This document shows, piece by piece, positions 59,302-64,000 of a DNA stretch of 64,000 bases. Position numbers and translations under genes: made by a program. The notes beneath the pieces were generated by a model that was not told where the DNA came from, did no database searches, and worked only from the letters and a program-made list of their open reading frames with translations. This stretch comes from an uncultured Porphyromonadaceae bacterium. Lineage in GTDB: Bacteria; Bacteroidota; Bacteroidia; Bacteroidales; Muribaculaceae. Numbering within the stretch: position 1 is the stretch's first letter; each line of letters begins with the position of its first letter. Where the stretch lies: the NCBI GenBank assembly GCA_900541835.1, contig UQLL01000002.1:87361-151360 (forward strand), written 5' to 3'.

Positions 59302-59681
59302 CGCTTCGAGGCTTTTGACACCGTCAGGAACTCGACGCCCGCATTGTCGGGCCGCGGCTCTGTGCCGAACCGGCGGTAAGGCGCCACGAGGTACTCCAGC
59401 GTCAGGGGCACGGCGGCCACGGTCGCGCCGTACACCACCGGCTCCCGGCTCGCGTAGAAGTGGGCCGTGAGCATCAGGATGGCCAGGCGCACCTGCTGCG
59501 GCAGCTCGCCGTGCCGCTCCTCCAGCTCGCAGAGGCCCGCGAGGTCGAGGTCGGCGGCTATGGCGCCCTCGGCCGCCGACGCCTGCGCCAGTATAAGCGC
59601 GTCGTCGGCGGTGAATGAAGCGTCGATGTTGAGGTGGCGCTTCAACTCTTCGAGGGTGACATATGCCGGGGCGGTAGCCAT
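59298..59681 (-). CDS. Head-tail connector protein (gp6-like)
   Basis: The 127-residue helical protein starts MATAPAYVTLEELKRHLNIDASFTADDALI, the start of gp6-like connectors, followed by ASAAEGAIAADLDLAGLC and a QQVRLAILMLTAHFYASREPVVYGA helix. It forms the ring under the portal. Its ATG at 59681 touches the capsid stop (TGATG), so it is translationally coupled to it; an open frame further upstream overlaps the capsid gene and is a shadow. Confidence 0.8.
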   Translation of the reverse strand: MATAPAYVTLEELKRHLNIDASFTADDALILAQASAAEGAIAADLDLAGLCELEERHGELPQQVRLAILMLTAHFYASREPVVYGATVAAVPLTLEYLVAPYRRFGTEPRPDNAGVEFLTVSKASKR

Positions 59682-61387
59682 CAGGTGGTTTTCAGCTTGG
59701 CCTTGGCGAAGGCGGAACGACGGGGCTTGGCGTCCCAGTAGCTGTTGATGACTATGCGGGTCATGGCCTTGGTGGCCATCGTCAGGGTGTCGACAATCAG
59801 CTCGACGCCGCCCCACTGGCAGATCACGAAGTCGGCGAAGTTGCCGAGGATGATGCCCTTGGCGTTGTTGGTCACCAGGGCGGGAATGCCGTTCACGTCG
59901 CTGCCCTCCATGATGAAGCGGCCGCTGCCGGTGTCGCGGGAGGCGGCGCGGAGGGCTGCCTTGATGGCCGGGGACATGATGTAGCGGAGCTCGCCGGTTA
60001 CGTTCAGCTCCTCCACCTCTCTCTCCAGGTCGATCATCTCCCTATAGGTGGGGGTGACCTGGGCGGTGACGCCGTTGAACAGGCCCGCGGGCTGAGTGGC
60101 GGAGCCGGCTGCGTCCCCAAGGATGGTGGACTCGAGCTTCTGCCGCAGGGCCATTGCGAGGTCGGAGCGCAGCAGCGCCTCGGCGTTGACGCTGTCCTGG
60201 ATCAGGAACTGGTTCGAAATGTCGATGTGGGCGGTCAGGCGCTTGGGCGAGAATGTAATCTCGGAGAATGAGCCCTTGCCGTCGGTGGCATCGCCGTTCT
60301 CGGCCGCCCAGGTGGCGGAGGAACCGGAGTAGGAAGGGAGCTTGATATTGCCCACCAGCCCGCTCATCGTCGTGCAACCGGCCTGTGCCAGCACCAGGTT
60401 GTCGTACAGCGGGCCGAGAATATTGAGGGTGCCGGTGGCCACGGCCTCGGCGCCGTAGTTGGTGGTGCCGGCGGTTATGGCCGTAGGCGTGGCCGGCGTG
60501 TCGCCTTCGGCGCGGCCCTCGACGGGGAGCACGATGCCGCCGCCAAAGTCGAGGTTGGCGCGGCTCATCATCTCGGCGCCGCGGCGGCAATACTCCTGGT
60601 CGGCCTCGGTCATGGAGCCGCCGCCGTTGTGCATCTGGCTGCGGATTATGCGCATCAGGGACACGCCGCCCTCGGCGTGGCGGCGCTGCGGGCGGGGCAC
60701 AAATGCGTTGGGCGCAGGCGCCCCGGCGGGATTGGCGGAGCGGCCTTCCGACTGCTCCCGGGCCTCCTGCTGCTCCTCGGCAGCGGTGCCTTTGTCTTTG
60801 TCTTTTGCCATATTGTCATCGGATTTTTGCTCTTTGTCGTCATCGGCCTCGGTGCTCTCCGGCTCCTCCGCCGAGCGGGCGGAAACGGAGGTGTCCTTGT
60901 AGGCGGGGAAAGCTACTACGCTGACGTCGTAAATGCGGGAGATGTTTGTGATGGTGCGCTGCTCTATGTCGTCGTCGCACATCTCCCAGCGTTGGTCGCC
61001 AACCACGAAATAGAAGCTCATTTGGCGGTAGTCGCCGCGCCGGATGCCCTCCAGCACCGTATCGCCAAAGGGAGACTCCGGCAGGTCGCAACTGATGTAG
61101 ACGCCGTCGTCGCGGCGCTCCAGCTGCAAGGTGCCTTCGCCCTTGCAGCTGCGGCCGAGCACTCCGGCGGCAGGGTTGTGCTCCAGGGTCAGCACCACGT
61201 CGGAGTTGGCAAGCAGCTCGTCGCTTATGGCTTCCGGCAGTATCATTTCCCGGAAGCAGCCGCCTATCACCGTAGGCGAGTTGAACACGATGGCCCGCCC
61301 CGATATGCGGCGGCTGTCGGCGCCCTCCGCGCGAAATTCGGCGCAGCGGAGCTCCGCAGTGCCGTGCCTGGGTCTTTTAGTTGTCAT
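59681..61387 (-). CDS. Prohead protease fused to major capsid protein (HK97 type)
   Basis: The 568-residue polyprotein has two parts. Residues ~1-175 are an HK97-type protease: SRRISGRAIVFNSPTVI, His70 in TLEHNPA and Ser124 in RQMSFYF are the expected catalytic residues. Residues ~176-245 are a charged linker (EEPESTEADDDKEQ, KDKDKGTAAEEQQEA). Residues ~245-568 are the capsid fold (GTTNYGAEAVATGTLNIL ... AGLFNGV ... RYIMSPAIKAALR ... IINSYWDAK-type ending). An in-frame ATG at residue 193 (60811) could also make capsid alone. The start at 61387 is chosen because it leaves an 11-base overlap with portal; an earlier in-frame ATG at 61429 exists. Confidence 0.88.
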   Translation of the reverse strand: MTTKRPRHGTAELRCAEFRAEGADSRRISGRAIVFNSPTVIGGCFREMILPEAISDELLANSDVVLTLEHNPAAGVLGRSCKGEGTLQLERRDDGVYISCDLPESPFGDTVLEGIRRGDYRQMSFYFVVGDQRWEMCDDDIEQRTITNISRIYDVSVVAFPAYKDTSVSARSAEEPESTEADDDKEQKSDDNMAKDKDKGTAAEEQQEAREQSEGRSANPAGAPAPNAFVPRPQRRHAEGGVSLMRIIRSQMHNGGGSMTEADQEYCRRGAEMMSRANLDFGGGIVLPVEGRAEGDTPATPTAITAGTTNYGAEAVATGTLNILGPLYDNLVLAQAGCTTMSGLVGNIKLPSYSGSSATWAAENGDATDGKGSFSEITFSPKRLTAHIDISNQFLIQDSVNAEALLRSDLAMALRQKLESTILGDAAGSATQPAGLFNGVTAQVTPTYREMIDLEREVEELNVTGELRYIMSPAIKAALRAASRDTGSGRFIMEGSDVNGIPALVTNNAKGIILGNFADFVICQWGGVELIVDTLTMATKAMTRIVINSYWDAKPRRSAFAKAKLKTT

Positions 61388-62612
61388 CTGAGGCTTGATT
61401 TTTATTTGATACAGTCCCGCTGCTATCATTTTGCAGGCGGTTGTCGGCGGGCATGTTCCGCCCGGCGTTCTGCAGCTCCATCAGGTTCACCTGCACGAAG
61501 TGGCTGTCGCCTCCGTCGATGTGCGGCAAGTCCAGGTCGCGCCGGATCTCGTTGACCGACAGCACTCCGCAGTTGAACATCTTGGAGTAGTAATTGGCCT
61601 GGCCGTTTTTGTCCGCCCGCATCAGGCTGGCGGTGTTGAATCCGCACTGGTACCCCCGTGCCAGCTCGGCCGGCGAGAAGAGCTTCCGGGAAAATTCCTG
61701 CTCGAACTTGACGATCAGCGGCAGCAGGGTGTCGTTCAGGAATGCCAGCTCGGTGGCCTCTACGGTCGAGTAGGATGAATGGGTGTAGTCGAACACCTTC
61801 TGCGGCGAGACGTGGAAGAAGCGGCAGATGTCCTCGACGCTGTACTTGCGGCTTTCCAGCAGCTGCGCGTCGAGGGGAGTGACGCTGATGGGGGTGTACT
61901 TCGCCCCGCGAGCGAGCACGGCCACGCCCCCCTTGTCGCCGAGCCTCGCCCACTCCTGCTGCATCTCCCTGCGCTGCTGGGCCGTCACCGCCACGTCCGA
62001 GGATATAACACCGGCCAGCGCGCCGCCCGACTTGTAGAAATTCCGGCTGCTCTCGTTGGCGTACCCCGCCAATTCTATTGAGCGGGCGGCGTGCTGCAAT
62101 GTGCTGATGCCGTTCACCCCGTCGTCGGTGTAGTTGAGCACGTGAATCATGTCGGACGCTGGCACCGGGTCGCGCAGGCCCGCCACCGTGTATGTCGGCG
62201 GCTCGTCGATGTATGCGGAGGCGGCCACGGTCACGTCGCCGGGCGGCAGGAAGTGGATGGCCACCGGGGAGCCCGCGCTGTCGCGCTCGATGTATGCGTA
62301 GGCGTTGCCGCGCAGCAGCATCGACTGCACCATAAGCTCTATCAGAGTGTAGCGGCTGACCACGCCGTTGGGCGCGAGGGCCAGCAGACGGTAAAGCGGG
62401 TGTTCCGGCGCCACGGAGCTGTGGCCGCACCGGTCGCGGCGGTAAGGCTCCAAGGGCATCATCGCCATGGCCTTTGCCAGCACGCCGACGCAGGCGTAAA
62501 CCACCGACAGCTGCATGGGAGCGCCGGGGGTGAGCCCTAATTGGCTGCCGAGACGCAGCACACGTGCGCCTTTGCGGGAAAACCTGTCTCTTATTGCAGA
62601 AAATATGCTCAT
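61377..62612 (-). CDS. Portal protein (HK97 family)
   Basis: The 411-residue protein forms the dodecameric DNA gate of the head. Recognisable parts are MQLSVVYACVGVLAKAMAMMPLEPYRR (~33-59), YTLIELMVQSMLLRGNAYAYIER (~88-110), AIHFLPPGDVTV, and DICRFFHVSPQKVFDYTHSSYSTVEATELAFLNDTLLPLIVKFEQEF (~262-310), the central HK97-portal helix. A stem and disordered tail follow. It starts three bases after terminase and overlaps the protease-capsid gene, keeping the order terminase-portal-protease-capsid. Confidence 0.9.
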   Translation of the reverse strand: MSIFSAIRDRFSRKGARVLRLGSQLGLTPGAPMQLSVVYACVGVLAKAMAMMPLEPYRRDRCGHSSVAPEHPLYRLLALAPNGVVSRYTLIELMVQSMLLRGNAYAYIERDSAGSPVAIHFLPPGDVTVAASAYIDEPPTYTVAGLRDPVPASDMIHVLNYTDDGVNGISTLQHAARSIELAGYANESSRNFYKSGGALAGVISSDVAVTAQQRREMQQEWARLGDKGGVAVLARGAKYTPISVTPLDAQLLESRKYSVEDICRFFHVSPQKVFDYTHSSYSTVEATELAFLNDTLLPLIVKFEQEFSRKLFSPAELARGYQCGFNTASLMRADKNGQANYYSKMFNCGVLSVNEIRRDLDLPHIDGGDSHFVQVNLMELQNAGRNMPADNRLQNDSSGTVSNKNQASDDN

Positions 62613-62615
62613 GCG

Positions 62616-64000
62616 TTATACGAGATTTGTCATGCCGATGAAGTGGTCGGCCTGGCTCACGCCCAGGGCGGTGAGCATCGCGATCACTCCGTCTATTTTT
62701 TGCGCGGCCGAGGCCTTGACCGGCTTTCGGTTCTCGTTCCAGTCCTCCTTGATATTCACGTTCCGGAAGCAAAAACGGGTAATGGGGCTGTACTCCACCG
62801 CCGCGTTGCCGGACAGCATCAGCCGCTCGAGCTCCTTTGTGGGCCGGGAGAAATTGCCGATGGTCTGGCCGAACTCCTCCAGGGGATAGCCAGCCTCCGT
62901 CATCTTGATGGCCCACTGCGTGGCGTTCCACTTGTCGTAGCCGATACACAGGATTTCGTACAGCGCTGCATTGCGCTGCATGTCGGCACAGATGGCATCG
63001 TAGTCGGTAACGTTGCCGTCGGTGAGTTTCAGGAAACCCATGCGCCACCATTGGCGGTACAGCTCCTTGTTGAACTTGTCGGACAGCGCCGACTGCGGGA
63101 GGTAGTAGTCGGTGAAAAAATGCATCAGGCCGTCGGCACGCGGGAAGAGGTAGCTGACGGCGGTGAGGTCGCTGACCGCCGAGAGGTCGACGCCCACGAA
63201 GCAGATCCGCCCCGCGAGGGCCGCCCGGTCCGTCTTCGCCATCGCCCGGCTCACGTATGCGTCCGGCACCCAGACCATGGCGGCGTCGCACCACTCGTTG
63301 AGGTTCTTGGTGCGCACGCTCACCTCCTCGGCGGGATTGTTGACGGCGGACGCGACCTGCTCCCGCAGGTACTCCTCGGAGACGGTCACGCCGAGATTGG
63401 GATTCGCCCGGCGCCACGCCGCCGGGTCCTTCCAGTCATCATCCGCATCCATGGCGAAGATGACAGCGAAGGAGGCGTCATCCTCCTTCACGCCGTGGAG
63501 TATGTCCACGCACGTCTCCCGAAGCCGGTAGCAGGGGCATTCTTTGTTGAATCCGGCAGTGGTGATGACAAACAGCAGGGGGTTCCGCCGCATGCCCATG
63601 CCGGACACGATCACGTCGCGCATCTGGGAGTTGGGCGCCGCGTGGTACTCGTCAATAATGCCGACCGAGGGGTTATACCCGTCGTTGGTCTTCGTGTCGG
63701 CGCTGATCACCTTGAGGCGTCCTGTGATCGAGGGCACTTTTATCTCGTCGCGGAATATTTCCAGCTGCCTGCCCCGCGGGTCGAGCTGCCGGGCGAATTG
63801 GGACAGCATCTCGAAGTCGACCGCCTTGGCCTGCTCCCGGCTGTTGGCGCCCACAATCACCTCCGGCGACGCCTCGCCGTCGAAGAGCAGGAAATAGATC
63901 GCCAGGGCGTTGACCAGGAAGCTCTTGCCGTTCTTACGGCTTATCTCGATATATGCGCGGCGGTAGCGGCGGCGCAAAGCAGTAAAAATTATGACCCCGC
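62616..64000 (-). CDS. terL: Terminase large subunit, N-terminus cut by the window edge
   Basis: About 460 residues are visible and the frame is still open at the right edge, so the start lies outside. The ATPase Walker A is RKNGKSF and Walker B is VGIIDEYHA; the nuclease domain has the acidic VGVDLSAVSDLTAV and later IGYDKWNATQ segments. Together these package phage DNA into the prohead. It lies three bases before portal. The usual small terminase subunit would be expected to the right of the window. Confidence 0.9.
   Translation of the reverse strand, partial: GVIIFTALRRRYRRAYIEISRKNGKSFLVNALAIYFLLFDGEASPEVIVGANSREQAKAVDFEMLSQFARQLDPRGRQLEIFRDEIKVPSITGRLKVISADTKTNDGYNPSVGIIDEYHAAPNSQMRDVIVSGMGMRRNPLLFVITTAGFNKECPCYRLRETCVDILHGVKEDDASFAVIFAMDADDDWKDPAAWRRANPNLGVTVSEEYLREQVASAVNNPAEEVSVRTKNLNEWCDAAMVWVPDAYVSRAMAKTDRAALAGRICFVGVDLSAVSDLTAVSYLFPRADGLMHFFTDYYLPQSALSDKFNKELYRQWWRMGFLKLTDGNVTDYDAICADMQRNAALYEILCIGYDKWNATQWAIKMTEAGYPLEEFGQTIGNFSRPTKELERLMLSGNAAVEYSPITRFCFRNVNIKEDWNENRKPVKASAAQKIDGVIAMLTALGVSQADHFIGMTNLV

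Larger units (their letters stand above)
43326..64000. mobile_element. Siphovirus-type prophage, left part, integrated at tRNA-Ser
   Basis: Starting at the tRNA 3' end there are an integrase, small control genes around an operator-like repeat, and then a continuous minus-strand set of lysis, tail, head and packaging genes in canonical HK97-like order up to a terminase cut by the window edge. Structural and lysis genes all look intact. The right end, attR, replication genes and repressor are not in the window. The exact left boundary is inferred from the tRNA. Confidence 0.9.

Overview
The window is about 64 kb of a GC-rich chromosome from a member of the Bacteroidales. The evidence for this is the repeated TAnnTTTG promoter -7 boxes (the Bacteroidota sigma-ABfr type) a few to a few tens of bases upstream of many genes, a complete Bacteroides aerotolerance (Bat) operon, lpxK (a Gram-negative envelope), a Bacteroidota-type integrase, and DUF4827- and DUF5053-like proteins. 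Family or genus cannot be fixed from the sequence alone; a Muribaculaceae or Barnesiellaceae-like gut organism is a guess.

Region 1-7.3 kb: the end of an unknown protein, two adjacent zinc-ribbon/FHA-like proteins with mirrored domain order, a secreted NlpC/P60 peptidase on the other strand, then glnS with a small PH-domain membrane protein, and mdh followed by a purine nucleoside phosphorylase. Region 7.4-16.9 kb: thiL, then an eight-gene Bat operon (MoxR ATPase, DUF58, a DUF4381-like membrane protein, BatA, BatB, BatC, BatD, BatE). Region 17-25.1 kb: a lone RepA-like ATPase on the minus strand, an 800-bp non-coding tract full of palindromes, direct repeats and promoters, and a 2052-residue secreted repeat protein. 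Region 25.3-38.6 kb, minus strand: an envelope/housekeeping block read as DHH phosphoesterase, DUF4827-like lipoprotein, glmM, sppA, lpxK; an ABC-F ATPase with an M13 peptidase; and nrdD-nrdG with a PAS protein. Region 38.9-43.1 kb: a short-form malic enzyme, an AT-rich patch with two small genes and a gene fragment, a Nudix hydrolase and a lipoprotein.

Region 43.2-64 kb: a tRNA-Ser(GGA) gene followed directly by a siphovirus-type prophage that runs off the right edge. At the left end are a hairpin, paired A-rich repeats and the integrase; then small control genes around an 18-bp perfect inverted repeat that overlaps a promoter. All remaining genes lie on the minus strand in packed, often 4-nt-overlapping order: terminase, portal, a protease-capsid fusion, connector, head closure, HK97 gp10-like, tail terminator, tail tube, tail chaperone with a -1 frameshift site, tape measure, tail tip proteins, fibre, a holin candidate, an L,D-transpeptidase-fold endolysin candidate and a single-protein (u-)spanin candidate. 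Replication and repressor genes and attR are not in view.

The most notable non-gene signals are the phage control region at 45.5-45.9 kb, the integrase arm-type repeats at 43.45-43.61 kb, the nested-palindrome leader at 18.72-18.89 kb, a dispersed REP-like palindrome family that has been absorbed into two coding sequences, and three genes whose promoter box lies 4-9 nt from the start codon, predicting leaderless mRNAs.
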